Shown: one piece after another, positions 19,525-28,076 of the stretch
Position numbering within the stretch: position 1 is the first letter of the stretch
Layout: each line of letters begins with the position of its first letter
DNA from: Spirochaetia bacterium
Lineage (GTDB): Bacteria > Spirochaetota > Leptospiria > Leptospirales > Leptonemataceae
Length of the DNA stretch: 64,000 nucleotides
Assembly: GCA_021413825.1 (NCBI GenBank)
Contig: JAIOPQ010000057.1
Span: 1 to 64,000, forward strand
Direction: 5' to 3'
Translations under genes and position numbers: made by a program
Notes under the pieces: model-generated
Database searches by the model: none
What the model saw: the letters and a program-made list of their open reading frames with translations, nothing else
What the model was told of the DNA's origin: nothing

Positions 19525-20201
19525 TCAGATCTCCATTGCCCGCACAGAACGATCCGTATAGAAATCCGAAGTTGTCTTGGGATCGCTGTGCCCCAGGAGT
19601 TTCTGCGCGTAGATGAAATCGCGTTTCCTTGAAGCCTGGCGACCCAGGTGGTGGCGCATGCCGTGAGTCGCGATCAGTTGCCCGAGTCCATTTCGGATTC
19701 CCCAGGAATTCCCGCACGGCGAACCTGGCAGGACCAGAAAACGTGATCGGAATCAATTCCGGCAACAGCGTGATAGCGGTCCAGGGCCCGGATGAGTTTT
19801 CGGAATGTCTTTTCTGAAAGTCGTATAACGTGGCGATCGCGCCGCTTCGGCCTGTAGAACGAAATGAGCGGACCCAGGTCATCACGACGGAAATCAGATC
19901 GCTTGAGAAGCACAAGTTCACTGGCCCGCATTCCGGTTACCAGGAGAATAAGAAGCATGGCATGGGAACGCGTTCCGTCCTCATCACGTCGGCTTGCAAG
20001 GGATCTACGGAGTGCATCGATTGCGTGAGGATTCACCGGGGCCCGGTGCAAAACATTCAGCCCCCGCGTTTCACCTGTCCGCTTCTCTTGGCGGTGTCCG
20101 TGTGTTCTGCTGTTGAAATCTACGAGGTGTAATGTTCCCATCGCCGGATGGTAGGCGCGGATGCGAGACGCGTCAAATAGAATAAGCAGGAAGTGTGTCA
20201 A
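19525..20201 (-). pseudogene. Tyrosine recombinase (integrase), frameshifted and N-terminally short
   Basis: The frame ending at 19674 carries catalytic Arg (VTGMRASELVLLKRSDF) and Lys (YRPKRRDRHVIRLS). A different frame, running to a stop at 19525-19527, carries HGMRHH (box II His and Arg), LLGHSDPKTTSDFYT (His and nucleophile Tyr) and RSVRAMEI. All six catalytic residues are therefore present but split by a shift at about 19700-19720, after VFWSCQVRRAG. The joined product would be about 225 residues and seems to lack the N-terminal core-binding domain. A start at 20141 is also possible. It may be a decayed island integrase, or intact with a sequencing error. Confidence 0.8.
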
Positions 20202-20236
20202 ACGGAAAGAACAGTTCCGCTCAACACTTCACTCTG

Positions 20237-21034
20237 CTATCTATCGGCTATTTCGATGCCCTGTATCTCAAGCTTGAAAGCTCCCTGTTTCCATTCCTTC
20301 ATGTCAACGTTCCTCTCCGGACAGACAGAATCCGTCCTCGAATAATTTGGCTTGAGAGGACCGTACTCTCCGTCCTTGCTGAAGGCGACCAACCCTGTGC
20401 TCTCTGCGAAAGCCCGATCCGATTGATCAAAATACGTGGCATGCATTTCAATGCGGGTCATCATCTTATCAGACAGGTTCTTTGCTTTGAAACTAATGCA
20501 GCCACTCTCGTCGGCGGTAATATCGGAAATCTGTAAGAGATGTTTCATCCTTGCGGCAGTGGCGGCCGCCGCACGAGCGCGGTCCTTCTCCAGGTCATCC
20601 CAGGATTTGATTTTTTCACTTTCAGCTTTAGGTTTCTGTGGCCTCTCGGAGACGCGCTTGCACTGCAGCTCGAAGAGATCGGACTGGACGCGCATTGTGG
20701 CCACCGGCGATTTCTGCGCGTCGAGAACAGCAAGGACGCGTGGAGGTTTGTCCGGTGCCATGCGAATCAGTATTTGAGCTTCGCGAATTTCATATGTCCA
20801 GGTCTCACCGACCGTTTCAAGCCAGACCCTGTCATCGTTCTTGAAGGTGTAAACGGGGGAGAATAGAACGGCAGTGCATTCCCAGCTTCCACCGACGATG
20901 AAGGTCTTCAGAGCGGCATTGCGGGGCGTTCTTGCGGAAGGTTGAAACATGAGCGGGAGCTGAGGTTCCGAAAGCAAGGGAGCAAAGCAGCTCACGATCA
21001 GAAGAGTTATTAACGTTTGTCTTTGAGTTTTCAT
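20237..21034 (-). CDS. Exported hypothetical with FxLYD-like C-terminal domain
   Basis: This 265-residue protein has a signal peptide (about 1-22, LITLLIVSCFAPLLSEP). The middle is rich in charged residues and Ala (about 130-165). The last 100 residues have the beta-sandwich pattern seen in FxLYD-type domains: conserved small residues in CISFKAKNLSDKMMTRIEMHATYFD, a later Leu-Lys-Pro and a closing KLEIQGIEIAD. Function is unknown. It is probably periplasmic or, if the Cys at 16 is lipidated, a lipoprotein. No clear operon partner. Confidence 0.6.
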   Translation of the reverse strand: MKTQRQTLITLLIVSCFAPLLSEPQLPLMFQPSARTPRNAALKTFIVGGSWECTAVLFSPVYTFKNDDRVWLETVGETWTYEIREAQILIRMAPDKPPRVLAVLDAQKSPVATMRVQSDLFELQCKRVSERPQKPKAESEKIKSWDDLEKDRARAAAATAARMKHLLQISDITADESGCISFKAKNLSDKMMTRIEMHATYFDQSDRAFAESTGLVAFSKDGEYGPLKPNYSRTDSVCPERNVDMKEWKQGAFKLEIQGIEIADR

Positions 21035-21186
21035 ATTACCTCACGGTTACTCGTGTCCGAGTTTACCGAATCTCGGACACCAGGGATCAGACAGATCCGC
21101 CTACCCATTGGCTACCTTGCACTTCGCGAGAAATGCGCGACCCCTGTCAATCCAGTCGATTTGTTTACCAGAAGCTCAGGTCAGTT

Positions 21187-21906
21187 TCATCGACGTCTCT
21201 TAGAGGATAGAGCCGGAAAGGAATCATAGCCCGGTATTGCAACATGCGGGCACGCGGTTCGGAATCGGATTGCTTCGCGGCGACTAACGTTTGCCCTCAC
21301 CTCCCGCAATTTTGGCAGTTTCTCCAAAATCTGAAGAGATTTGATAGGCCGGTTTCCAACTAAATTCAGGTAACGGAGATTCTCCAACCTTTCCAGGCAC
21401 TGAAAGCCACGAATGACGTTGTCTGCGAGATTCAAGCTGACGAGGTTTGAGAGACCATCGCATTTGATTCTCTTCAATCGATTCTGAGATAGGTTCAGAT
21501 CCCTGAGGCCGCCAAGTCCGGCCAGCGAGTCGGTAGTCCGCATCCCACAACTAACAATAGAGAGCGTTGTAAGGTTGGTTAGCTTTGAGAGCCATTTCCA
21601 ATTCGTTACAGCGCACGAGTCCAGATGAAGCCTGCGAAGCTTAGTCAGTCTGGCAAGCACGCCAACCTCGCTCTTCCCCAGAGTAATCTTACGAAAGCGG
21701 AGAGATTCCAGGCGCGGTCGCGCAAGGAGAAGTTCGAGATCTGGGAGTGACAGGGATTCTGGGCCAATCGATTCAAACGACAGGTTTGCGCGCTCTGGCG
21801 GCAAAAGACGCAGGCTATTCGTAAACTCAATCCAGTGACGCATTCGAATCCAGTTCGCGTCATGCGGCATTGAGACGTTGCGTGTTCCGTTCCGGTGCGC
21901 TGCCAT
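21187..21906 (-). CDS. Leucine-rich repeat protein
   Basis: About seven LRR units of 21-23 residues are visible, such as LRDLNLSQNRLKRIKCDGL, LVSLNLADNVIRGF and LRYLNLVGNRPIKSL. They form a small solenoid. I chose the ATG at 21906 because AGGA lies just before it. The open frame continues to a CTG at 21990, and another Met is at 21870. With the chosen start no signal peptide is evident. LRR proteins are abundant in Leptospira and bind proteins. The partner is unknown. Confidence 0.7.
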   Translation of the reverse strand: MAAHRNGTRNVSMPHDANWIRMRHWIEFTNSLRLLPPERANLSFESIGPESLSLPDLELLLARPRLESLRFRKITLGKSEVGVLARLTKLRRLHLDSCAVTNWKWLSKLTNLTTLSIVSCGMRTTDSLAGLGGLRDLNLSQNRLKRIKCDGLSNLVSLNLADNVIRGFQCLERLENLRYLNLVGNRPIKSLQILEKLPKLREVRANVSRREAIRFRTACPHVAIPGYDSFPALSSKRRR

Positions 21907-22318
21907 ATCCTGCGTTCGTGTAAGGGCCGGACAACTAGAAATTCCAGGCCTTTTAGCTGTCACTGTCGTTTTTTCCTGGCAGGCCAGCACCCGCCGCGAA
22001 CGTCATGCGATAAGTCGTAGAATTCGAGACCAAAAACTTGGAAAAGGAACAAAAATACCGCGATTGACGACCGGAGTGTTTCCGTTCGAAGGCGGTTCAC
22101 ACGATCTTGACAAGAATCAATGCGGAGATAGCAAGGTGCTTCGCCGGGTTTGGCCTGTGGGATGGAAACAGCAGACAAAGATCTCGATCTGATTCGCTGC
22201 GGATTTCCGAGGGTTGCAGTTCTGGCAAAGCATGCGCCTTGTAATACATCAATTCGGAATTTGAAATGCAATTCGACCTTTCCCAACTATCCGCAAGAAT
22301 TCAGCGGGAATTGGCAAT
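21907..22318. other. Intergenic region without clear gene
   Basis: About 410 bases separate the divergent LRR gene and the membrane protein at 22319. Minus-strand frames continue here but show no family pattern. A GGGAA element eight bases before the ATG at 22319 may be a ribosome site. Confidence 0.3.
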
Positions 22319-23155
22319 ATGACAGATGAACCTGGTAAGCCCACGACGCTTGCGGAATCGGTTTGGGCCGTGCTGCACCGACGAATCGTCGATCCATTTC
22401 TGGGTACCTTCCTTCTCGCATTGCTCACATGGAACTGGAAACCAGTCCTGACCATCTGTTTCGACGATGAAACCATGCGGACCAGGATCGATTCCGTGAT
22501 CACTGACTACTGGGGAGATGACTCGAGCATTCTGAAAGCAGTTCTCATTCCCCTCTGCGTCGCTTCAGCTTGGTATTTCGCCTATCCTTTTGTAGCACGA
22601 CTCCTTGCAAAGTTTCATGACATTCAAGATCTAAAGACAGGCAAGATGCGCGCGGACCTTGCGAACGAGCGACGTTTCGAATCCGAGCTGAAGAATCTAC
22701 AGGGCAAAGAACAACTCCTCAAGCGGGTAGAGCAGGCTTTCTTCACGCTCTACCGCGAGAGGTCCAATCCCGGACAAATTGGCCATTTAGATGTAGTGTA
22801 TTGCCCGCAGGCAAGCCTCGGAGATTGGGTTCGCATGGAGTCAAACAGCACGTTGCTCGCAGTGGCGCGTCCACGCGAGCCAATCTGGGCAAATGCTGTG
22901 GTCGTAATGGATCTGAAAGACGGGTTTTGCCTGGTGCAAGGAAACGGCGTCGTTGATCCAAATATTTTCGCCGGAGAGCACAGGTCTATCATGCAAGACA
23001 GCAGAAAGTTCATTCTCAGTTCCGATCCGGGCAAGATGGAACGGGTGAAGGCCGCAGGCTATGCACAAGTTCTCCTGAGATTCGAGCCCGGTGAAAAGAC
23101 CGAATTGACCATCGACCTGAACACTACGCACCTTCCTGCACCCGAAAGCGCATAA
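22319..23155 (+). CDS. Two-helix membrane protein with cytoplasmic C-terminal domain
   Basis: In this 278-residue protein, two hydrophobic segments (about 26-48 and 74-98) are followed by a charged helix (about 105-145) and an alpha/beta domain of about 130 residues. The pattern RRIVDPFLGTFLLALLTWNWKPVL is distinctive, but I cannot name the family. It lies alone, divergent from the LRR gene. Small two-helix proteins with a soluble domain are common as effectors in defence islands, but nothing here proves that. Confidence 0.6.
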   Translation: MTDEPGKPTTLAESVWAVLHRRIVDPFLGTFLLALLTWNWKPVLTICFDDETMRTRIDSVITDYWGDDSSILKAVLIPLCVASAWYFAYPFVARLLAKFHDIQDLKTGKMRADLANERRFESELKNLQGKEQLLKRVEQAFFTLYRERSNPGQIGHLDVVYCPQASLGDWVRMESNSTLLAVARPREPIWANAVVVMDLKDGFCLVQGNGVVDPNIFAGEHRSIMQDSRKFILSSDPGKMERVKAAGYAQVLLRFEPGEKTELTIDLNTTHLPAPESA

Positions 23156-23566
23156 GGTCCCGCAGGCCATCGCAAAAGACACACATGTGATTAGCAAATA
23201 CATGACTGGTATTTAATTGACAGAATCCCGAGTTTGCTTCTGGGTTACATATGGATCAGACCTACCGGATACGCAGTCAACAGAGGGCCTTTCAGCTGGG
23301 ACGAGCTGCGCATGACCGTCTGGAGATTCGTGAGCCGCATCTCGATATGGACTGGGTGGCCCTCACGCAGGGAAAAACGGATCCCGTGGTGAACAGGCTC
23401 AGAAACGCATGGTTCGCAGGATTCGATTCACCTCTGACGCATCCTTAGGGGAAAGGGTAGTAGAAACACCCTGGGTCGGCCTACATTTCCCATTGAGACC
23501 ACCAAACGGTCGAACCGGAGGCCCGTTTGCGCGGTCAAACGAACCTGAGGTAACACAGAGCCAGAA
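23156..23566. other. Intergenic region, possible small ORF
   Basis: This region of 411 bases lies between convergent genes. A 65-codon frame (23251-23448, plus) starts ATG GAT CAG but has no ribosome site and no recognisable pattern, so I do not call it a gene. No other structure is clear. Confidence 0.3.
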
Positions 23567-24061
23567 TCAGATGCGCATGGCAATCAGAACCATAACACCC
23601 GTCAGGAAAACGAAGCCGAGGTACACCGCGAGAAAGTGATTGTCAGCTACTCTCTTTTCTAAATTTCCTCCGGCCCAATTCTTTTCGACAACCGGAAAGA
23701 ACTCCTTGATTAAGCTGCGCTCCCGGCTTCGCAGATTCTTAATACTGTCACGATTCCGTTTCAATATGTCAGAAGACACCGTCCAGATTGCGAGGATCAT
23801 GACGGCAGCAAGCCCATAGACCATGTCTTTCTCTTTATTCTTTTCGAACAGAGCGTAAACGGAACCCTGCGCGATTACGGCGTAATATGTGTTCCGTAGC
23901 ATCCATTCCTTCAAAGCCCTGTTGGCCGAGATTGTCTCACTCAAGTACACCAAAGCTTCTTCTCGCCGGTCTGCCATGGAGAGACCAGAATGCCGTTCCG
24001 ATTTTTTCGGAGGTGGTTGCCAGGCCAGCCAACCGAACAAGTGTTTACACAGACCCTTCAC
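23567..24061 (-). CDS. Small membrane protein, unknown
   Basis: This protein of up to 164 residues starts at a GTG, with a Met at 23977 as an alternative. A helical soluble part (about 30-55) leads to hydrophobic segments at about 75-97 and 142-162, with a basic linker between (RNRDSIKNLRSRERSLIKEF). I do not recognise the family. The arrangement of helix, membrane segments and basic coil recalls small membrane proteins of defence or stress systems. The gene is monocistronic. Confidence 0.55.
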   Translation of the reverse strand: MKGLCKHLFGWLAWQPPPKKSERHSGLSMADRREEALVYLSETISANRALKEWMLRNTYYAVIAQGSVYALFEKNKEKDMVYGLAAVMILAIWTVSSDILKRNRDSIKNLRSRERSLIKEFFPVVEKNWAGGNLEKRVADNHFLAVYLGFVFLTGVMVLIAMRI

Positions 24062-24257
24062 TCCTCGACCAGTCCAAGGTCATTTGAACCCGCAATTCCA
24101 ATTCCTTCTGAGAAACTCGTGATAGTCACCCTGTTCGCTGAACGGAGCCACAATCGTCCGTTATGCGCTTCTCACCGAGGGCCGCTGATATCCCTCTTGC
24201 CGGGGAGTATCGCGAAGCGATTTGAACCACGTGGGGTCGCCGGATCGCGGTAGCCTT

Positions 24258-24296
24258 TCCTTGTTTTTCTGAAAAGCAAGGATATTGTTCTTTTTG
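24258..24296 (+). terminator. Terminator-like hairpin with T-rich tail
   Basis: Bases 24258-24282 can form a stem of about ten pairs (TCCTTGTTTTTC against GAAAAGCAAGGA, one G-T pair) with a tiny loop, followed by TATTGTTCTTTTTG. No plus-strand gene ends directly before it. It may insulate the lipoprotein gene at 24342 from upstream transcription. Confidence 0.45.
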
Positions 24297-24341
24297 AATT
24301 CAAATTTTATTTGACGATTCAGACAACAATATGTACTACAT

Positions 24342-25697
24342 ATGGTTATGATTCAACTAGCATTGCGTTTGATATTTCCATTTTTGATATTTATGATAAC
24401 CTTTTGCGGGGATCGCGAAAGCAATGTCCTCCTACACGATTTCCTTCGTAACAACGCGGCACCCACTACCTCAGCTAACACGCAGAAGGGATGGGTGCAA
24501 GGGGAAACTATCGCTGATGCAAAGTGGCAAGGAGACATCTCAGGCAGTGCGGACGTTGGACCGATTGTTGCCGTTAATTATATAAGCCAGTTTGTCAAGA
24601 AGCCGGGAACAAAGGATATGGAGTTGCTACGCTGCCACAAAGTCCCATTTGAGCGACTGCATAGCACAGCTCCTTTAAATATTACACAGGAGACTACCAA
24701 GGCCTCGGTTCACATAAAGCAAGAGATACTTGTAGAAGTGAACGCGCGAATCGATGCAGCTCTTAAGGAGAAGAAGATCACCGATATTGAAGCGGCCGCC
24801 CTCAAAGCCAAGGTTTCAGGGTCAGTTTTTGAAAAAGTAACAAAGGATACGAACGCCAGGCTCACCTATGTAACCGTCACGGACGCATCCCCGAATAACT
24901 GGTTCGACGCAGGGGACCCGACTTTGACGGAAGCCCTTTCGACGTGCGCGAGCGGAACACGAGGTTCTTTGCTTCAAGTGATCAACGGCGTTTCGGGTTG
25001 GTTCGTGAAGGACCTCACCGTCTCGTCGGTCATCGTCGAAGAGAAATCGCTCCTCGCAGACTTAAGTGCAAGTGTATCCGGCGTTCCTAAAGGTCAGATC
25101 ATAGTGGACGCCAGCGCGGATATTGCTCTCAAAATCAATAAGCGCTTCACAAAAGACCTGGCAATCGAAACCAACGTTAAGAATATGTTCATTCCGAACC
25201 AATTCCGTTTGCGAGCAACGGTCCAGGCCAGTAACATACTTCCACGCGTCTGCAGCACCGAGGAACTTAATACGAAGTTCACGCCTCGGAGCAAACTGCA
25301 ATGCAAGCCACCTCACTCAGCGGTAGTGAGGCATATCGAAAGTAACGGTGAAGACTTCGCAAGCTTCATCAACACAAATCACGAGCAGGTCTATTCCTCA
25401 AATCTTGCGATCGTTCCAGTGGCTGGTGCTCTCTGTCCAGGACCGACCACCGATGCCTTCGTAGAAGCATTGATACAATTTGGTACCCCCGTTTTCTACA
25501 ATACAGGATTGGTGCCAACACCGGGAGCAGGAACCGCGCACGCGCTTGCATGGACGATGAAGGTTGTTCCCATCCCTGTGCCGGGTCTGGCGAATGGTAC
25601 GGCAAAATATTGGATGGGTTCCTCCTACAGCGGAGACCATCATACGACCAATGGCATTGTATACTTCAGAGTTACACCAAACTGCCTTCTAAAGTGA
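24342..25697 (+). CDS. Large lipoprotein, unknown
   Basis: This 451-residue protein has a signal peptide (hydrophobic 5-20, LIFPFLIFMITFC) with a lipobox Cys at about 22. The mature part has a helical zone rich in Lys and Glu (about 125-160, VEVNARIDAALKEKKITDIEAAALKAK) and a beta-rich C terminus with scattered Cys. I do not recognise a family. Just upstream is an AT-rich stretch with TTGACG at 24313-24318. Two in-frame Met codons (24342, 24348) make the exact start uncertain. It is transcribed alone. Confidence 0.65.
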   Translation: MVMIQLALRLIFPFLIFMITFCGDRESNVLLHDFLRNNAAPTTSANTQKGWVQGETIADAKWQGDISGSADVGPIVAVNYISQFVKKPGTKDMELLRCHKVPFERLHSTAPLNITQETTKASVHIKQEILVEVNARIDAALKEKKITDIEAAALKAKVSGSVFEKVTKDTNARLTYVTVTDASPNNWFDAGDPTLTEALSTCASGTRGSLLQVINGVSGWFVKDLTVSSVIVEEKSLLADLSASVSGVPKGQIIVDASADIALKINKRFTKDLAIETNVKNMFIPNQFRLRATVQASNILPRVCSTEELNTKFTPRSKLQCKPPHSAVVRHIESNGEDFASFINTNHEQVYSSNLAIVPVAGALCPGPTTDAFVEALIQFGTPVFYNTGLVPTPGAGTAHALAWTMKVVPIPVPGLANGTAKYWMGSSYSGDHHTTNGIVYFRVTPNCLLK

Positions 25698-25841
25698 GAC
25701 GGTGATCTGGACCACTCTACGGCGCGGGCTCGTTGCAAGCGGGCCCGGCGTTTCGCTTTCTTGCTTTTCCGGCAGGCGAGACTCGGGGTGCGGGGACTCC
25801 ACGCCACATCAATTCCCAGAATGTCGAGCCGCCATTCGCAC

Positions 25842-26510
25842 TTACTCGATCTTGAAGTAGGTTCCGTCAAAGTATGCCCGCGCGCCGTGAAATCCCGAGC
25901 AGTCAACTTCCTCAACTTGAAGCGCCCCGGGTTCAATCGTGAAATTCAAGTCACATTTCATTACCATTGGATCAGAGGTAGACCATCGGTACTTGATCGA
26001 ATTGCCAGTACGACGAAAGACTCCGTTATATTGTCCTGTGTGGAACGTTGGACCGCGAACTACCCGCATTTCAAATAGGTACTCATTCGGACCGACCTGG
26101 ATAATTGTCACCGACCCGTTTGACTCATCTGAATAATAACCGGCAATGTCTGCATCCCTCACTCGACCCAATAGCTTCGTTAGAAAACGCAACCTCTCGT
26201 CCGTCGAGCGCAGGAGGCATGCATAGAACTCCTGGTCCCCGGAAGGACTTGAGGTCTTGCAGTCTGCCTCCTTCGCGCGTATCCAGGAAATCGAACTATC
26301 CTGAAGCGCCTTCCTCGTTCGCGCGGATAGAAGCGGAATCAGTTTCTTGTAGACCTCATTCAGTTCGCTATCCCGTTTTTGATAAGCTGCTTTCAGACAC
26401 ACCCGGAGATCGGGTTTGGTATTCGGATCGCAGATATTTGGCTCTGCCCCTACGGCAACAAAGCTCACAAGCAGGACAACGAAAGCGAGAGCATTGCGAT
26501 ATCGTACCAT
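25842..26510 (-). CDS. LprI-like exported protein (possible lysozyme inhibitor)
   Basis: I start the gene at the Met at 26510 because a signal peptide follows directly (YRNALAFVVLLVSFVAVGAEP); the longer frame to 26654 would bury it. The mature N terminus has the LprI-type pattern: CLKAAYQKRDSELNEVYKKL, then about 20 residues on SISWIRAKEADC. LprI of Mycobacterium inhibits lysozyme, though many family members have no tested role. The C-terminal 110 residues are beta-rich and unfamiliar. A periplasmic lysozyme inhibitor would make sense in a genome carrying a lysozyme toxin (53853-60521), but that link is speculative. Confidence 0.7.
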   Translation of the reverse strand: MVRYRNALAFVVLLVSFVAVGAEPNICDPNTKPDLRVCLKAAYQKRDSELNEVYKKLIPLLSARTRKALQDSSISWIRAKEADCKTSSPSGDQEFYACLLRSTDERLRFLTKLLGRVRDADIAGYYSDESNGSVTIIQVGPNEYLFEMRVVRGPTFHTGQYNGVFRRTGNSIKYRWSTSDPMVMKCDLNFTIEPGALQVEEVDCSGFHGARAYFDGTYFKIE

Positions 26511-26562
26511 GTGTTTCCCCTCACCACCTATACAAAACGTGCCACATTCAGAGCAGCAATCC

Positions 26563-27654
26563 TCACGCTCGCTCCGCATACTCATCCACCAATGTGTGCG
26601 ACAGATGAGAGAGGTGCTCCAGCCCCGCGATTTCCTCCACATCAGCGTATCCAATGAAGGTGCAAGTTTCCCTCAGAGGCTTGTCAAGGAGCGAAAATAC
26701 TGGTCGTTTGATTTGCTCAAGGACTTTGTCGCGTCGATCTTCCGGCGCCACGATATGTAGGCGAATGTCCAGGTTCGGCACGAGAGCCAGCAGGTCGGCC
26801 ATACGAAGAATGCCGGAATACACTGCAGTTGTATGCTCCACTTCAAAGGCTCTAACGATTGACCTGCCTTTCATCCAGATCACATCGATCTGTTCTATCG
26901 TCTTGATCGTGGTGCCATCGTAGCTCAGCGGAAGTTCGTCAAGTAGCACGCCAGTCTTCGCATTCCAGGCTTTGAGAACGTTGACGCGATCGCCACGCGG
27001 AAGCCAGATCTTCATGCCCATCGATTCTCCGATCTGGCAAAGCAAAGCTTGAATCTTATGCGATTCCCGGACAATCGGAACCGCACTTGATTCCTCATCG
27101 TCTCCTTTATCCGGCACCGAAACAGAAATGACCTTCCCTTCTGTCCGAGCTTCGTGTCGTTCAAACCTTGCTTTATCCCTTTCAGACATCGCGAAGAGGT
27201 GCTTCTGGTCCTTCTGCTTAAGAAGCGCCTGCGTCAGAAGAATCGCGTCCGCGCTTTCCACTTCATTGAGACTCTGACGAAGACGGCCAGTCCACTCAGC
27301 CGATGTTTTCGCGACTCCTTTTGTGAATGTGAGGTGATTCCAGAGCATATCCTCGTGAATCGGAATTCCGTGCTCCTTTTCCAACCAGACGACAGGCTCG
27401 ATCTTGAATCGCACAACGTATTTTTCATCAATCTGCGAATAGAGAGGTGTTTCATCAACGTAAGCAGGGTCAACGACGTTGAGAATACCAACAAAGCGGG
27501 AAACTTTCGTTACATAGCATATGAAGGTATCGCCAGGCATGACGCGCTCGGCTATCTTCTTCTGCCGGAGGGGAAAACCGCTGACCATTCGATCAGACCT
27601 GGAAAAGACTTCATAGGTCTCAGGAGACCAGAGATTGTAGTAATACTTTCCCAT
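26563..27654 (-). CDS. EVE-domain protein fused to a restriction-endonuclease-like domain
   Basis: This 363-residue protein starts at the ATG at 27654; the frame extends to a TTG at 27660. The N-terminal 130 residues look like an EVE/PUA-like domain, which binds modified bases: YYYNLWSPETYEVFSR, then GDTFICYVTKVSRFVGIL. After a charged linker the C-terminal 150 residues have a PD-(D/E)xK-like core: EQIDVIWMKGRSIVRAFEVEH. The fusion resembles modification-dependent restriction enzymes. It is the last gene of the type I operon and follows the small nuclease-like gene by two bases, so it may add modified-DNA restriction to hsdRSM. Confidence 0.75.
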   Translation of the reverse strand: MGKYYYNLWSPETYEVFSRSDRMVSGFPLRQKKIAERVMPGDTFICYVTKVSRFVGILNVVDPAYVDETPLYSQIDEKYVVRFKIEPVVWLEKEHGIPIHEDMLWNHLTFTKGVAKTSAEWTGRLRQSLNEVESADAILLTQALLKQKDQKHLFAMSERDKARFERHEARTEGKVISVSVPDKGDDEESSAVPIVRESHKIQALLCQIGESMGMKIWLPRGDRVNVLKAWNAKTGVLLDELPLSYDGTTIKTIEQIDVIWMKGRSIVRAFEVEHTTAVYSGILRMADLLALVPNLDIRLHIVAPEDRRDKVLEQIKRPVFSLLDKPLRETCTFIGYADVEEIAGLEHLSHLSHTLVDEYAERA

Positions 27655-27656
27655 GG

Positions 27657-28076
27657 TCAATGCACCCAGCGAACTTTCTTTTGATCATTTACATAGAACA
27701 CACTGATGCCAAGTCGCCGGATCAGCGGCAGAATCGGGTCCACAATATTGCAATGATGCGCGTTGTCGGGCACCGCGATCGCCACCTGAGTTAGCTTCGG
27801 GGCTTTTGCAGCTAATGTCCCCATGGTTTTCAGAAGGGCTCCCGCAACATGGGACTTTACCTGTGCACCGGTAAACTGTTTACCGTACCTATTCGTGGCT
27901 GGTTTGGAACTCGTCGCGCCCTTCGCCTCGATATAGAATGTCTTCTTCCCGTCGGCTGAGATCATTTCGAGATCAACACCGCGCTCATTTGGGTCCGCCC
28001 TTCCGTGAAGTGAATATCCCTTTCTCCTTAGAAAGGCAAGAACGGCATCAATGACGTCCTTCTCAGTAAGCATCAC
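27657..28076 (-). CDS. PD-(D/E)xK nuclease-like protein
   Basis: This 139-residue protein has the core ERGVDLEMISADGKKTFYIEAKG, giving Asp at about 34 and Glu-x-Lys at about 48-50, the signature of the restriction-endonuclease fold. A helical tail and strands follow (LTQVAIAVPDN, ISVFYV). It resembles small proteins often found in type I restriction operons. The start overlaps hsdM's stop (four bases) and its stop lies two bases before the EVE gene. It could be a nuclease or a structural partner. Confidence 0.72.
   Translation of the reverse strand: MMLTEKDVIDAVLAFLRRKGYSLHGRADPNERGVDLEMISADGKKTFYIEAKGATSSKPATNRYGKQFTGAQVKSHVAGALLKTMGTLAAKAPKLTQVAIAVPDNAHHCNIVDPILPLIRRLGISVFYVNDQKKVRWVH

Noticed and set aside
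23251-23448. 65-codon frame between convergent genes
   Set aside because: No ribosome site, no family pattern and no coupling to neighbours. Kept only as a possibility.
26511-26654. Longer N terminus for the LprI-like protein
   Set aside because: It would put about 48 residues before an obvious signal peptide and overlap the EVE-nuclease gene.
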